Positions 27,117-37,079 of a stretch of DNA of 64,000 nt are shown in pieces. The stretch comes from Rhodococcoides kyotonense. GTDB lineage: Bacteria; Actinomycetota; Actinomycetes; Mycobacteriales; Mycobacteriaceae. The translations under genes and the position numbers were made by a program. The stretch spans positions 463,368 to 527,367 of the forward strand of contig NZ_FZOW01000001.1 in assembly GCF_900188125.1 (NCBI RefSeq), in the 5' to 3' direction. The notes under the pieces are model-generated. The model was not told the DNA's origin and searched no databases. It saw only the letters and a program-made list of their open reading frames with translations. Within the stretch, counting starts at the first letter, position 1. Each line of letters starts with the position of its first letter.

Positions 27117-27185
27117 CCGTCCATTGTTCCTGATGGCCCCTGAGAGTCTGCTGTGCGGCTCGAGTGCGCGTGGCACGCTTGCCCC

Positions 27186-27668
27186 ATGAACCTGTCCTAC
27201 TCCGAGATCGGCGCCACGCGCGGGCCGCTGCCATCGGGATACCACCACGTCGAACGGCGGGTTCGCATCGGCGAGGGCCGAGAAGCATTCGCGTCGGCTT
27301 CGACTGCCCTGCTCACGTGGGATGTCCATCGACGTGCAGGACTGCGAGTCGAAGCGTCGTCGCCGACGGCGCAGGCCGACTCGGTCGTCGTGCTGCGTCT
27401 CGGACCCGTGCGTATCCCGTGCCGCGTCGTCTATGTCGTCGACGAGACGGGTCGGGCAGGTTTCGCGTACGGCACACTGCCGGGCCATCCCGAGCAAGGC
27501 GAAGAATGCTTCCTGGTCGAGATCGACGACGCCGGGGCCGTATACGCGCACATCAGAGCCTTCTCACGGCCGGGCACGTGGTACACGAGACTCGGCGGAC
27601 CGCTCGGCCACGCTGTGCAGAGCTGGTTCACCGGCCGCTACATCTCGGCTATGCGGGCGGCGTCGTAG
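27186..27668 (+). CDS. DUF1990 family protein
   Basis: A 160-residue protein of the DUF1990 family, uncharacterised apart from a likely beta-barrel ligand-binding fold. The typical opening [31 protein letters not shown] is present, as are the mid segment [22 protein letters not shown] and the late [19 protein letters not shown] and [31 protein letters not shown]. No signal peptide or membrane segment. Its 3' end overlaps the convergent PuuE-like gene by 20 bases. Function unknown. Confidence 0.8.
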   Translation: MNLSYSEIGATRGPLPSGYHHVERRVRIGEGREAFASASTALLTWDVHRRAGLRVEASSPTAQADSVVVLRLGPVRIPCRVVYVVDETGRAGFAYGTLPGHPEQGEECFLVEIDDAGAVYAHIRAFSRPGTWYTRLGGPLGHAVQSWFTGRYISAMRAAS

Positions 27669-28605
27669 CGGGGTGATGTTCGAGCCAGTGCCGGGCGATG
27701 TCGACACGGCGTGCGATCCACACCTTGTCGTGCGACTGCACGTGGTCGAGGAAACGTTCCAGCGCCGCCGTGCGCGCAGGCCGACCGACCAACCTGCAGT
27801 GCAACCCGACCGAGAGCATCTTCGGCGCTCCCGCCTCACCTTCGGCGTACAGGACGTCGAACGCATCGCGTAGATGAGCGAAGAACTCGTCGCCCGTCGA
27901 GAATCCACCTGGTGACGAGAATCGCATGTCGTTGGTGTCGAGCGTGTACGGGACGACAAGATGGTCGACGGTTTCCGGTCCACGCGTGACCCGGTCGTAG
28001 TACGGAAGGTCGTCGGCGTAGGAGTCGGAGTCGTAGAGGAATCCACCGTGTTCGACGACGAGTGACCGCGTGTTGGGTGAGTCGCGACCGGTGTACCAGC
28101 CTTCGGGCGCACGGCCGGTGAGGTCCGTCAGTATTTCGACGGCCTCGGCCATGTGCTCACGCTCGACGTGCTCGTCGATCTGTTGGTAGCTGAGCCACCG
28201 CAGGCCGTGACTGGCGATCTCGTGGCCGAGTTCGACGAAGGCAGCAGCCGCTTCGGGATTGCGTTGCATCGCCCGCGCGACGGCGAAGATCGTCAGCGGA
28301 AGACCGCGACGCTCGAAGACACGAAGCACACGCCACACGCCCGCACGAGATCCGTACTCGTACAACGACTCCATGCTCATGTGCCGGTTCGGGAACGCCT
28401 GTGCACCGATCATCTCGGACAGGAACGTCTCGGATTTCGTATCGCCATCGAGGACGTTGTTCTCGGACCCCTCCTCGTAGTTCAGTACGAACTGAACAGC
28501 GACGTTGGCGCGCCCCGGCCACCGCGGATCCGGCGGAGTCGCCCCGTAACCGACCATGTCTCGGGGATACGGGACGAGTGGATGCGCGAGCCGTTCGGAA
28601 GTCAC
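27649..28605 (-). CDS. puuE: Allantoinase, PuuE (polysaccharide-deacetylase) type
   Basis: 318-residue member of the carbohydrate esterase 4 fold, PuuE branch, which hydrolyses allantoin to allantoate without the usual amidohydrolase fold. YPRDMVGYGATPPDPRWPG near residue 12 and NVAVQFVLNYEEGSENNVLDGD are PuuE hallmarks. MSMESLYEYGSRAGVWR, VELGHEIASHGLRW and APEGWYTGRDSPNTR cover the catalytic face. It ends MLSVGLHCRLVGRPARTAALERFLDHVQSHDKVWIARRVDIARHW, again PuuE-like. GTG at 28605 follows GGGAGACTCC. No other ureide genes are in the window, so it may serve as an orphan nitrogen-salvage enzyme, or act on another amide. Confidence 0.82.
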   Translation of the reverse strand: MTSERLAHPLVPYPRDMVGYGATPPDPRWPGRANVAVQFVLNYEEGSENNVLDGDTKSETFLSEMIGAQAFPNRHMSMESLYEYGSRAGVWRVLRVFERRGLPLTIFAVARAMQRNPEAAAAFVELGHEIASHGLRWLSYQQIDEHVEREHMAEAVEILTDLTGRAPEGWYTGRDSPNTRSLVVEHGGFLYDSDSYADDLPYYDRVTRGPETVDHLVVPYTLDTNDMRFSSPGGFSTGDEFFAHLRDAFDVLYAEGEAGAPKMLSVGLHCRLVGRPARTAALERFLDHVQSHDKVWIARRVDIARHWLEHHPATTPPA

Positions 28606-28758
28606 GGAACAGGAGTCTCCCAGCAATCGCACGTCGGCGCCGGACTACGGCGCGCGACCTCCCACCCTGCTGGCTACGACGACCGGTCGTATGCAAATAT
28701 TGTCAGCGACACACGCGCCGATCTCGTCGGCGCCCTTTTGACCCGAGAGGATCGACCG

Positions 28759-29028
28759 GTGGCCCAAACCGAGCTGAACCCCGCTTCGTACGACCCGGTC
28801 GAGTACACCCACGAGGACATCGCAGAGGTGCCTTCGGCCGACTGGGGCTGGAGTGGCGAGTCGAACAAGGCGATGCGCATCGCCGCCCTCGTCGTCGCCG
28901 CGATGCTGCTGTTCATGATGCACGGCAACCACCACGGATTCGTCGAGGATCTGTGGCTCATCGGCTTCGCGCTCGCACTCGTCGGCCTCGTCGTCCGCGA
29001 CGTCGTCGTCAAGCGCAAGCCCCGCTAG
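28759..29028 (+). CDS. DUF2631 small membrane protein
   Basis: 89 residues, starting at GTG 28759 after AGAGGATCGACCG. A soluble N-terminus (VAQTELNPASYDPVEYTHEDIAEVPSADWGWSGESNK) is followed by two hydrophobic segments: AMRIAALVVAAMLLFMMHGNHHG and LWLIGFALALVGLVVRDVVV. A basic tail KRKPR ends it. It matches the actinobacterial DUF2631 family, of unknown function. A strong bidirectional terminator follows its stop. Confidence 0.8.
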   Translation: MAQTELNPASYDPVEYTHEDIAEVPSADWGWSGESNKAMRIAALVVAAMLLFMMHGNHHGFVEDLWLIGFALALVGLVVRDVVVKRKPR

Positions 29029-29038
29029 CTGTCTCGAC

Positions 29039-29076
29039 ACGAAAGCCCGGTACGAATTCTCGTACCGGGCTTTCGT
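29039..29076. terminator. Rho-independent bidirectional terminator, 17-bp stem
   Basis: ACGAAAGCCCGGTACGA and its exact complement flank a 4-base loop (ATTC), followed on the plus strand by CGTTTC. The stem sits between the convergent DUF2631 gene and rlmN and can serve both. Confidence 0.9.
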
Positions 29077-29103
29077 CGTTTCAGGGGCGCTCGCGTCGAC
29101 CTG

Positions 29104-30270
29104 TCAGTTCTCGGCAGCCAACTGACCGCACGCCGCGGCGATCTCCTGTCCGCGCGTATCGCGGACGGTGCACGAGACGCCCTGTGCGATCACCCTTCTG
29201 ACGAACTCGCGCTCGACGTCCTTCGGGCTCGCGTCCCACTCGCTGCCCGGCGTCGGGTTCAACGGGATCAGATTGACGTGCACACGCGAGCCGAGCGCCT
29301 TGTGCAACTTCTTGCCCAGCATGTCGGCACGCCACGGCTGGTCGTTGACCTCTTTGATCATCGCGTACTCGATCGATACGCGCCGACCGGTCCGATCCGC
29401 GTAGTAGCGGGCCGCAGACAGAACCTCCGCGACGGACCACCGGTTGTTCACCGGCACGAGCGTGTCGCGCAATTCGTCGTCGGGAGTGTGGAGCGACACA
29501 GCCAGCGTCACGGACAGACCTTCGTCGGCGAGCTTGCGGATCGCAGGAGCGAGCCCGACGGTCGACACGGTGACCGAGCGCTGAGACAGGCCGAGGCCGT
29601 CGGGCGCGGGCGAGGTGATCTTGCGCACTGCCGAGACGACCCGCTTGTAGTTGGCGAGCGGCTCACCCATGCCCATGAACACGACGTTCGAGAGCCTGCC
29701 CTCTCCCCCGTGCACCAGCCCGTCGCGCAGATCGGCTGCGGCAGAACGCACCTGGTCGACGATTTCGGCCGTCGTGAGGTTCCGGTCGAGACCGCCCTGT
29801 CCCGTCGCGCAGAACGGGCACGCCATGCCGCAGCCTGCCTGGCTGGAGATACAGAGCGTCGCTCGGTCCGGGTACCGCATCAACACGCTTTCGAGCAGCG
29901 TGCCGTCGTTGGCCTTCCAGAGTGTCTTGCGCGTGTCGCCGTCATCGCACGCGAGGTGCTTGATCGGGGTGAGCAGCGGCGGAAACAGATCAGCGCCGAC
30001 CTTCTCGCGGACAGCGGCAGGCAGATCCGTCATCTTCGTCGTGTCGGACTCGAGTCGACCGTAGTAGTGGCGGGCCAGCTGGTTCGCGCGAAAAGCCGGC
30101 AGGCCGAGTTCCTTGACCGCGGCCTGCAGACCGTCCTTGTCCAGGTCCGCGAGGTGACGCGGCGGCATGCCGCGACGCCGATCCGCGAACACCAGCGGCA
30201 GCGACGGCCTCGTCTGCTTCTGGGTGTCGGATGCTGCGGAATCGTCGGCTGTCGTGGCGGAGTCACTCAT
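29104..30270 (-). CDS. rlmN: 23S rRNA (adenine2503-C2)/tRNA (adenine37-C2) methyltransferase
   Basis: 388-residue radical-SAM enzyme that methylates C2 of A2503 in 23S rRNA and A37 in some tRNAs. The cluster motif is [14 protein letters not shown] near residue 146 (CxxxCxxC). [69 protein letters not shown] and a late [16 protein letters not shown] (with the methyl-carrier Cys in AACGQL) are all conserved. A 30-residue Ser/Asp-rich N-terminal extension precedes the core. ATG at 30270 follows CTGGAAACACT. Confidence 0.96.
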   Translation of the reverse strand: MSDSATTADDSAASDTQKQTRPSLPLVFADRRRGMPPRHLADLDKDGLQAAVKELGLPAFRANQLARHYYGRLESDTTKMTDLPAAVREKVGADLFPPLLTPIKHLACDDGDTRKTLWKANDGTLLESVLMRYPDRATLCISSQAGCGMACPFCATGQGGLDRNLTTAEIVDQVRSAAADLRDGLVHGGEGRLSNVVFMGMGEPLANYKRVVSAVRKITSPAPDGLGLSQRSVTVSTVGLAPAIRKLADEGLSVTLAVSLHTPDDELRDTLVPVNNRWSVAEVLSAARYYADRTGRRVSIEYAMIKEVNDQPWRADMLGKKLHKALGSRVHVNLIPLNPTPGSEWDASPKDVEREFVRRVIAQGVSCTVRDTRGQEIAAACGQLAAEN

Positions 30271-30410
30271 AGTGTTTCCAGTGTCCCACTACTGCGCGTT
30301 CTCGCATATTCGCCGACGACCCGCAGCCCGGTTTCCGGGTGGTGACCGACGGGTAACCCTGCCATGGCACAACGCGTGCATTCGGCTTCGGCGTGCGAAA
30401 GGATCTGATC

Positions 30411-30833
30411 ATGTCCACGACATCAGGCGACGGCAACGACGGAACATTCCCCGATACGACACCGGTACCGAGCACGTACGACGACCGCTCCCCGGCCCCG
30501 ATCACGACTCCCGATTCGGACGAACACAGCGCCCCCGACCCCGAGGCGGTACGGGACACTCGCCGACCCGTCGGGAAGTCACCGGAAGGCATCGCACACA
30601 CGAAAGCCGCAGCTACGTGGACCGGTTTGGTAGTCGGCGCGATCGTTCTCGTGGTTCTGCTGATCTTCATCCTGCAGAACCTCGACGCGGTTCCCGTGAA
30701 CATCTTCGTGTGGACGTTCGAACTGCCACTCGGCGTCAGCATGCTGCTCGCCGCGATCGCAGGCGCCCTCGTGATGGCGCTCGCGGGCGGCGTCCGAATC
30801 CTTCAGATCAGGCGGGCAGCCAAACGCAAATAG
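30411..30833 (+). CDS. LapA-domain (DUF1049) membrane protein
   Basis: 140 residues. A Ser/Thr/Asp/Pro-rich soluble N-terminal half (about residues 1-60) leads to two transmembrane helices, ATWTGLVVGAIVLVVLLIFILQNLDAVPVNIFVWTFELP and LGVSMLLAAIAGALVMALAGGVRILQIRRAAKRK. The FILQN-VPVNIFVWTFELPLGV segment is diagnostic of the LapA/DUF1049 family, which in other bacteria is tied to lipopolysaccharide or membrane assembly. ATG at 30411 follows AAAGGATCTGATC. Function here is unknown. Confidence 0.8.
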   Translation: MSTTSGDGNDGTFPDTTPVPSTYDDRSPAPITTPDSDEHSAPDPEAVRDTRRPVGKSPEGIAHTKAAATWTGLVVGAIVLVVLLIFILQNLDAVPVNIFVWTFELPLGVSMLLAAIAGALVMALAGGVRILQIRRAAKRK

Positions 30834-30926
30834 TGTCCGGCCGCTGAACACTATGCACGCAAGGTGGCGTCCGGATTCTGAATCGATAAGGTGGGTCGTG
30901 CCCGATTTCACCGCAAGGAGCCATAC

Positions 30927-31778
30927 GTGACCACTTTCATGGAGACACCCGTGACTTCCGGCGTTGCGCCGGAGCGTGCCCGCTCATGGCTCTTGGTCCC
31001 CGCCACCAAGCCCGAAGCCTTCACCGCCGCTGTCGAATCCGAGGTCGACGCGGTCATCCTCGACATCGAGGACGCCGTTGCTCCTGCAGCCAAACCAGCT
31101 GCACGCCGAGCCGTCGTCGAGTGGCTCGAAGCCGGAAACACCGCCTGGGTTCGCATCAACGACGCGACGACGTCGTTCTGGGCCGACGACCTTGCCGCAC
31201 TGGCCGGCTTGAAGGGCCTCGCGGGTGTCATGCTCGCCAAGACCGAGAGCGGAAACCAGGTCGAGGCAACAGCGTCGCGACTTCCAGAAGGCACGCGGAT
31301 CCTGGCACTGATCGAATCGGCCATGGGTCTCGAAGCAACCCCCGAAATCGCGCGCGCCGACGCGACGTTCCGACTCGCGTTCGGTAGCGGCGACTTCCGA
31401 CGCGACACCGGCATGAGTGACGCACCTCTCGCCATGGCATACCCGCGTTCGCGCCTGGTCGTGGCCTCGCGCGCCGCGCGCCTGCCCGGACCGATCGACG
31501 GACCTACTCTGGTCGCCGACGACGCGATCCTGAGCCGCGATTCCGCACTGACCCTGTCCATGGGCATGACGGGCAAGCTCTGCATGCGTCCCGAGCAGGC
31601 CCCCGTCGTCAATCGCGAACTCGCACCGACGCCAGGAGACGTCACGTGGTCCAACGACACCATCGACGATCTCGGTGTCGACGGAGCAGGCGTGCGCGAC
31701 GGTAGCGATCTGCCGCGTCTCGCCAAGGCATTGAAAATTCGTGAAGCGGCCGAGGTGTTCGGTATCGACGCGGGCTAG
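30927..31778 (+). CDS. CitE-like CoA ester lyase (HpcH/HpaI aldolase family)
   Basis: A 283-residue TIM-barrel protein resembling the citrate lyase beta-subunit group (malyl-, citramalyl- or hydroxyacyl-CoA lyases). ARSWLLVPATKPEAFTAAVESEVDAVILDIEDAVAPAAKPAARRAVVEWL is the diagnostic N-terminal core, with Asp and Glu in ILDIEDAV as metal ligands. LAGVMLAKTESGNQVEA and ILALIESAMGLEATPEIA follow. GTG at 30927 has AAGGAG seven bases upstream. No citrate lyase alpha or gamma partners are near, so it likely acts alone. Its stop shares CTAG with the convergent methyltransferase. The exact substrate is unknown. Confidence 0.83.
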   Translation: MTTFMETPVTSGVAPERARSWLLVPATKPEAFTAAVESEVDAVILDIEDAVAPAAKPAARRAVVEWLEAGNTAWVRINDATTSFWADDLAALAGLKGLAGVMLAKTESGNQVEATASRLPEGTRILALIESAMGLEATPEIARADATFRLAFGSGDFRRDTGMSDAPLAMAYPRSRLVVASRAARLPGPIDGPTLVADDAILSRDSALTLSMGMTGKLCMRPEQAPVVNRELAPTPGDVTWSNDTIDDLGVDGAGVRDGSDLPRLAKALKIREAAEVFGIDAG

Positions 31779-32488
31779 CCCCGTTCGAGTCCACTGGGCT
31801 TTTCTCGCCAGTGGACTCGGTACCGAACATCGAATCCGAGGCCAGGGATGCTCCGTGCAGCCCTGGCCGCGGTGCGTTCGGTGAACTCGATTCCCAACAC
31901 GGCGCGCATGGTCTCACGGCTGTCGAACTGCCAGCGTGTGTCGACGCGTTCGAGTGCGAAACCTTGAGCCTCGAAGAAGGATTCGACCGCAGCGCAGTCG
32001 TACTTCGGCAGATCGGCTCGCATCCAGTCCCCGTACGGTGACGCCGAGACATCCAGATCGACGACAACGAGAACTCCACCGGGCCGCAGTACGCGCATCG
32101 CTTCGGTGATGCCGGGCCCGCAACCGGCACCGAAGAAGTAGGCAGTTCGGGCGTGCACGATGTCCACGGACTGCTCGTCCAGCGGTAATGATTCGGCGGA
32201 TCCCTCGGCGACGCGTACGTTCGGCAACGACGCAGTCCTGTTTCTGGCCGCCTTGATCAACGGCCCATGAGGTTCCACCCCGACGACACGGGCTGCGGAC
32301 GACGCGAACGCCGGAAGGTGAAACCCGGTGCCACATCCGACGTCGACGATCGTTGCACCCTCCCAGGGCGCGATACGCGCGAGAACCTCGGCGATCCGTC
32401 CGTCGGCGTCCTGAGCCCGGTTCTCGGCCTCGTACACGCTCGGCCAATTCCAGATGTTCGGACTCGGGATGACGCGCGAACCGCTCAC
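31775..32488 (-). CDS. Class I SAM-dependent methyltransferase
   Basis: 237 residues with a Rossmann methyltransferase fold. The SAM loop ATIVDVGCGTGFHLPAFASSAARVVGVEPH lies near residue 40. EGSAESLPLDEQSVDIVHARTAYFFG and EAMRVLRPGGVLVVVDLD are motifs II and III of UbiE/Coq5-like methyltransferases. GTG at 32488 overlaps the cdsA stop (GTGA), so it is translationally coupled to phospholipid synthesis. A 12-bp hairpin inside its 3' end may terminate the opposing citE-like transcript. The substrate is unknown; a lipid or quinone is possible from context. Confidence 0.83.
   Translation of the reverse strand: MSGSRVIPSPNIWNWPSVYEAENRAQDADGRIAEVLARIAPWEGATIVDVGCGTGFHLPAFASSAARVVGVEPHGPLIKAARNRTASLPNVRVAEGSAESLPLDEQSVDIVHARTAYFFGAGCGPGITEAMRVLRPGGVLVVVDLDVSASPYGDWMRADLPKYDCAAVESFFEAQGFALERVDTRWQFDSRETMRAVLGIEFTERTAARAARSIPGLGFDVRYRVHWREKPSGLERG
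31786..31819. terminator. Hairpin within the methyltransferase 3' end, probable terminator of the citE-like gene
   Basis: CGAGTCCACTGG (31786-31797) pairs perfectly with 31808-31819 around a 10-base loop containing TTTT. It lies 8 bases past the citE-like stop, while still coding for the last residues of the opposing methyltransferase. Confidence 0.65.
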
Positions 32489-33414
32489 AACAGGACCGTG
32501 AAGACCAACCACGCCACGAATGCCGACGGCAGAAGCGAATCGAGGCGGTCCATGATTCCGCCGTGGCCGGGCAGCAGAGTGCCCATGTCCTTGATCCGCA
32601 GATCGCGCTTGACCTGAGATTCGATGAGGTCGCCCAGTGTGCCCGTCACGACCAGGACGACGCCCAGCAGAATTCCGATCATCGAGTTCGCGTCGAGGAT
32701 GAGCGTCACGGTGAGCAGGCATCCGATGATGCAGAACAGCAGCGAGCCCACGAGTCCTTCCCAGGACTTCTTGGGGCTGATGGCAGGCGCCATCGGATGC
32801 TTGCCGAACAGCACGCCTGCGATGTATCCGCCGACGTCCGAGCACACGACTGCAATGAGGAACACCAGGACTCGGCCGGCGCCGTCGTCGGCGAGGACCA
32901 TCAGTACCGCGAACGACGCGAGCAGCGGCAGCCAACACGCGACCAGGATCGTGACCGCGAGTTCGCGGAGATAGTTCTTGGGCGCCGAACCCAGGCCTTG
33001 CTGCAACAACAGCCAGACCATGCAGGCCAACACCGTTCCCGCGGTAGCGCTGAGCACCCCTGTCGTGCCCCAGGGCCATCCGAACCAGATGATCGCCTGA
33101 CCACCGAGAATAAGCGGGATGCGCGGCACGAGGACACCGGCTTCGCGCAGCCGCTTGGACACCTCGTAGGTGGCCACGGCGAGAGCCACGGCCACCACGC
33201 CGATCCAGACCAGTGGCGCGAAGACCATGATCAGGATCAGCGAGATACCGAGGCCCCCGCCGACCGCGATGGCCGCGGGAAGATTACGTCCGGCACGTCC
33301 CGGTGACTTCACGTCCGGCGGGGTCGGCGCCGAGGTCGGGGTGGACGCGGGGTCACCTGCCTCGCCGTCGGGATCGGGCGAGGCGGACTCCCGCTGTCGT
33401 TCCGATCCCACCAC
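32485..33414 (-). CDS. cdsA: Phosphatidate cytidylyltransferase (CDP-diacylglycerol synthase)
   Basis: A 309-residue integral membrane enzyme that makes CDP-diacylglycerol from phosphatidate and CTP, the precursor of cardiolipin, PI and PE. Multiple helices are visible (LPAAIAVGGGLGISLILIMVFAPLVWIGVVAVALAV, LILGGQAIIWFGWPWG, LLASFAVLMVLADD). The signature region is ISPKKSWEGLVGSLLFCIIGC and then SQVKRDLRIKDMGTLLPGHGGIMDRLDSLLPSAFVAW. A Pro/Ser/Asp-rich soluble N-terminus of ~45 residues precedes the helices. GTG at 33414 is preferred because AAGGAG lies 8 bases before it; the ATG six codons upstream has no ribosome site. Its stop overlaps the methyltransferase start. Confidence 0.93.
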   Translation of the reverse strand: MVGSERQRESASPDPDGEAGDPASTPTSAPTPPDVKSPGRAGRNLPAAIAVGGGLGISLILIMVFAPLVWIGVVAVALAVATYEVSKRLREAGVLVPRIPLILGGQAIIWFGWPWGTTGVLSATAGTVLACMVWLLLQQGLGSAPKNYLRELAVTILVACWLPLLASFAVLMVLADDGAGRVLVFLIAVVCSDVGGYIAGVLFGKHPMAPAISPKKSWEGLVGSLLFCIIGCLLTVTLILDANSMIGILLGVVLVVTGTLGDLIESQVKRDLRIKDMGTLLPGHGGIMDRLDSLLPSAFVAWLVFTVLL

Positions 33415-33463
33415 GCCGCCATCTCCTTGCATCGAATGTCTACGGTCTCACGCTGAACGAGGA

Positions 33464-34021
33464 TCAGACCTCCATCAACTCTGCTTCTTTGCGCTTGACC
33501 AACTCGTCGACCGACGCGGTGTACTTGGACGTGGTCTTGTCCAACTCGTTCTCGGCGCGGACCACGTCGTCCTCGCCTGCTTCGCCGTCCTTCTGAATGC
33601 GCTTGAGCTCTTCCATCGTCTTACGACGGACGTTGCGGATGGACACTTTCGCGTCCTCTCCCTTGCCCTTCGCCTGCTTCACGAACTCGCGGCGACGTTC
33701 TTCCGTCAACTGCGGAACACCGATACGAATGAGGTTGCCGTCGTTGGTCGGATTGACACCGAGATCCGAGTTGCGGATGGCGGTCTCGATGGGCCCGAGC
33801 TGCGCGGCTTCGTACGGCTTGATGACGACGAGACGAGCTTCGGGAACGTTGATGCTCGCCAGCTGTGTGATGGGAGTCAGCGCGCCGTAGTACTCGACGA
33901 CGATACGGTTGAACATGCCTGGATTCGCTCGGCCGGTACGGATGGTCGACAGGTCGTCCCGTGCAACGGTGACCGCCTTTTCCATTCTTTCCTCGGCGTC
34001 GAAGAGAGCTTCGTCAATCAC
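33464..34021 (-). CDS. frr: Ribosome recycling factor
   Basis: 185 residues, the standard length. It splits post-termination ribosomes together with EF-G. The start [61 protein letters not shown] and the end [60 protein letters not shown] are textbook RRF. GTG at 34021 follows GGAGGACAGACC. It lies 60 bases after pyrH and 49 before cdsA, in the conserved pyrH-frr-cdsA order. Confidence 0.98.
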   Translation of the reverse strand: MIDEALFDAEERMEKAVTVARDDLSTIRTGRANPGMFNRIVVEYYGALTPITQLASINVPEARLVVIKPYEAAQLGPIETAIRNSDLGVNPTNDGNLIRIGVPQLTEERRREFVKQAKGKGEDAKVSIRNVRRKTMEELKRIQKDGEAGEDDVVRAENELDKTTSKYTASVDELVKRKEAELMEV

Positions 34022-34081
34022 GGTCTGTCCTCCATCGTCCTCGTTCGTGATCCAGCACGTTCGTGTGGTGGTCTGCGCGGG

Positions 34082-34810
34082 TCACGACTGCACCAGTGTT
34101 CCGATCTTCTCACCCGCGACAGCACGGGCGATGTTGCCCTGAGTCAGCAGGTTGAACACCATGATCGGCATCTGGTTGTCCATACAGAGGCTGAACGCGG
34201 TGGCGTCGGCGACCTTCAGACCCTTCTCGATGACCTGACGGTGGGTGATCGAGTCGTACATCGTCGCGTCGGGGTCCAGGCGCGGATCCGCCGAGTACAC
34301 CCCGTCGACTGCCTTCGCCATCAGGAGTACCTCGGCGCCGATCTCGAGGGCGCGCTGCGCCGCCGTGGTGTCGGTGGAGAAATACGGCATGCCCATCCCG
34401 GCACCGAAGATGACGACGCGGCCCTTCTCCAGATGCCTGCGGGCTCGCAGCGGCAGGTACGGCTCGGCGACCTGGCCCATCGTGATGGCGGTCTGCACAC
34501 GAGTCGCAACACCCTGCTTCTCGAGGAAGTCCTGCAGCGCAAGGCAGTTCATGACGGTTCCGAGCATGCCCATGTAGTCGGACCGTGACCGGTCCATACC
34601 GCGGACCTGAAGTTCGGCACCGCGGAAGAAATTGCCTCCTCCGATGACGACGGCGACCTGAACGCCGGTCGCGACGACCTCGGCGATCTGCTCTGCGACG
34701 TTGTTGACGACGTCCGGGTCGAGGCCCACTTGCCCTCCGCCGAACATCTCACCGCCCAGCTTGAGCATCACACGCTTGAATCCGGGGCGGTCGGTGGCGG
34801 GATCGGTCAT
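34082..34810 (-). CDS. pyrH: UMP kinase
   Basis: 242-residue bacterial-type UMP kinase of the amino-acid kinase fold, making UDP for pyrimidine and cell-wall precursors. [15 protein letters not shown] near residue 12 and [37 protein letters not shown] are the ATP/UMP-binding core. [34 protein letters not shown] is also conserved. ATG at 34810 follows GAGGAGAGCA. A family terminator-like hairpin separates it from tsf upstream, so pyrH-frr-cdsA likely form their own transcript. Confidence 0.97.
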   Translation of the reverse strand: MTDPATDRPGFKRVMLKLGGEMFGGGQVGLDPDVVNNVAEQIAEVVATGVQVAVVIGGGNFFRGAELQVRGMDRSRSDYMGMLGTVMNCLALQDFLEKQGVATRVQTAITMGQVAEPYLPLRARRHLEKGRVVIFGAGMGMPYFSTDTTAAQRALEIGAEVLLMAKAVDGVYSADPRLDPDATMYDSITHRQVIEKGLKVADATAFSLCMDNQMPIMVFNLLTQGNIARAVAGEKIGTLVQS

Positions 34811-34956
34811 TGCTCTCCTCGGTACTCGCCTGTCGAATGCGCACGGTGAACACGGCGCGTTCACACTGCACCGTTGCTCTCATCCTGCCTTATGGGGGCG
34901 ACGTCCGACGCATCCGCCGCCGGGCAAGTCGGGTCCGTCGAAGTGGCTCCCCACAC

Positions 34957-35002
34957 AGCAATGCCGTTCGCCCGACGGTGCAGCCGGGCGAACGGCATCG
35001 CT
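34957..35002 (-). terminator. Terminator of the rpsB-tsf operon
   Basis: ATGCCGTTCGCCCG (34961-34974) pairs with 34985-34998 around a 10-base loop. The stem is extended by AGC/GCT pairs after one mismatch. It lies 24 bases past the tsf stop on the minus strand. Confidence 0.85.
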
Positions 35003-35026
35003 GGTCGATCTATCGATCCGTGTGGA

Positions 35027-35851
35027 TCAGTTCGAGCCGACCTCGAAGCGAGCGAAGCGCACCAGAGTGACGCCTGCCTCGTCGAGGATCTTCTGGACGG
35101 ACTTCTTGGAGTCCTGGACCGAGGACTGCTCGGTCAGCACGACATCCTTGAAGAAGCCGTTGACACGGCCTTCGATGATCTTCGGCAGAGCCTGCTCGGG
35201 CTTGCCTTCCTCGCGTGCGGTCTCCTCGGCGATGCGACGCTCGGAAGCGACGATCTCCTCGGGAACCTCGTCGCGAGTGACGTACTTGGCCTTGAGAGCT
35301 GCAACCTGCATTGCGGCGCCGCGAGCAGCCTCGGCTGCTGCCTCGCCCTCACCGGTGTACTCGACGAGCACGCCGACGGCGGGCGGAAGGTCCGCGCTGC
35401 GCTTGTGCAGGTAGGTGGCGACAGGTCCGTCGAAGGACACGACGCGACGAATCTCGAGCTTCTCGCCGATCTTCGCGGACAGCTCCTGCAGAGCGGTGTC
35501 GACGGTCTTGCCGTTCAGGTCGAGCGCCTTGAGTGCGTCGACGTCTGCAGGCTTGCCTTCGGCAGCAACTGCTGCGACCGAATCCGCGAACGCCTGGAAC
35601 TCTTCGTTCTTGGCGACGAAGTCGGTCTCGGAGTTGATCTCGACCAGGACGCCGCCCTTGGCGACGACGAGGCCTTCGGCGGTGGAACGCTCGGCACGCT
35701 TGCCGACGTCCTTGGCGCCCTTGATGCGCAGCTGCTCGACAGCCTTGTCGAAGTCTCCGTCGGTCTCGGCAAGTGCGTTCTTGCAGTCCATCATTCCGGA
35801 GCCGGTGAGCTCGCGGAGCCGCTTCACGTCAGCGGCGGTGTAGTTCGCCAT
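35027..35851 (-). CDS. tsf: Elongation factor Ts
   Basis: 274 residues, guanine-nucleotide exchange factor for EF-Tu. The N-terminal UBA-like domain and contact region are [63 protein letters not shown]. The core domain carries [30 protein letters not shown] at 35851 follows AGGAGGGTCGCCCGAC. It lies 106 bases after rpsB and is followed by a terminator, the standard rpsB-tsf pair. Confidence 0.98.
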   Translation of the reverse strand: MANYTAADVKRLRELTGSGMMDCKNALAETDGDFDKAVEQLRIKGAKDVGKRAERSTAEGLVVAKGGVLVEINSETDFVAKNEEFQAFADSVAAVAAEGKPADVDALKALDLNGKTVDTALQELSAKIGEKLEIRRVVSFDGPVATYLHKRSADLPPAVGVLVEYTGEGEAAAEAARGAAMQVAALKAKYVTRDEVPEEIVASERRIAEETAREEGKPEQALPKIIEGRVNGFFKDVVLTEQSSVQDSKKSVQKILDEAGVTLVRFARFEVGSN

Positions 35852-35957
35852 GTCGGGCGACCCTCCTGAAAATGCTGTGGGTGGGCAAAGCTTGGAACGT
35901 CACGATCCGCAGAAAAGGCCCCGAGCGGCGCGCTCACGCCGATCGGGACCTGTTCGA

Positions 35958-36821
35958 TCATGCCTGCGGTGCGGATGCTTCTTCGGTTGCAGCGTCGGCG
36001 ACGGGCGCCTCGGCAGCAGCTTCCTGCGTGGCCTCGGCCGCGGGCGAAGCCTGCGCGAGCTGCTCGAGCTCCCACTCTGCGAGAGGCTCGCCTGCGCCGA
36101 CCTCGGGCTTTGCGTCGGTGCTCGTGTTCAGGCCCGCGCGAGCCTGGACGCCCTCGGCGACTGCCGATGCGACGACCTTGGTCAGCAGTGCTGCGGAACG
36201 GATCGCATCGTCGTTACCCGGGATCGGGTAGTCGACGACGTCGGGGTCGCAGTTGGTGTCGAGGATCGCGATGACCGGGATCTTCAGCTTGCGAGCCTCG
36301 CCGACGGCGATGTGCTCCTTGTTGGTGTCGACGATCCAGATGGCCGACGGAACCTTGGCCATGTCGCGGATACCACCGAGGGTGCGGTCCAGCTTGGTCA
36401 TCTCACGCGTGAGCATGAGAATTTCCTTCTTGGTGCGTCCCTCGAAGCCGCCGGTCTGCTCCATTGCCTCGAGCTCCTTGAGGCGGAGAAGACGCTTGTG
36501 GACCGTCTGGAAGTTGGTGAGCATGCCACCGAGCCAGCGCTGGTTCACGTAGGGCATGCCCACGCGAGTTGCTTCAGCGGCGATGGACTCCTGCGCCTGC
36601 TTCTTCGTGCCGACGAACAGGACGGTGCCGCCGTGAGCGACAGTCTCCTTGACGAACTCGTAAGCCTTGTCGATGAAGGTCAGCGTCTGCTGCAAGTCGA
36701 TGATGTAGATGCCGTTGCGGTCGGTGAAGATGAAACGCTTCATCTTCGGGTTCCAGCGACGGGTCTGATGTCCGAAGTGTGTGCCGCTGTCGAGCAGCTG
36801 CTTCATGGTTACTACAGCCAT
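35958..36821 (-). CDS. rpsB: 30S ribosomal protein S2
   Basis: 287 residues. [46 protein letters not shown] and [41 protein letters not shown] are the S2 core. [49 protein letters not shown] follows. An Ala/Glu/Pro-rich C-terminal tail of about 45 residues is a high-GC actinobacterial feature. ATG at 36821; a longer frame upstream is not used. It is preceded by a predicted leader of about 210 bases. Confidence 0.98.
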   Translation of the reverse strand: MAVVTMKQLLDSGTHFGHQTRRWNPKMKRFIFTDRNGIYIIDLQQTLTFIDKAYEFVKETVAHGGTVLFVGTKKQAQESIAAEATRVGMPYVNQRWLGGMLTNFQTVHKRLLRLKELEAMEQTGGFEGRTKKEILMLTREMTKLDRTLGGIRDMAKVPSAIWIVDTNKEHIAVGEARKLKIPVIAILDTNCDPDVVDYPIPGNDDAIRSAALLTKVVASAVAEGVQARAGLNTSTDAKPEVGAGEPLAEWELEQLAQASPAAEATQEAAAEAPVADAATEEASAPQA

Positions 36822-37037
36822 GGCTGAATAACTCTCTTTCGATTGCCGGTTGACGCAGGGTGCCGTGTGACCCCTGCCCTGGCGACCGCTGACTGCCGGA
36901 CCCACTTCGAGAAGCAGGACCGCCCGACAGCCCAGTTATGCGGAGGGAGCCATCGAAATGGCCGACCACATGACGCGGACGCGCGAAGTCGACCCATGCA
37001 TGCACAGGTCGCCCGGTAAGTGTACGGCTTCGCCGGC

Positions 37038-37065
37038 TGCATACATAACCAGGCCCGACGGTCAA
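37038..37065 (-). promoter_or_regulatory. Candidate promoter of rpsB-tsf
   Basis: On the minus strand TTGACC is followed after 16 bases by TATGCA, with an upstream TG giving an extended -10. It would start transcription about 210 bases before the rpsB ATG. Confidence 0.45.
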
Positions 37066-37079
37066 GACGAATCGACAGT

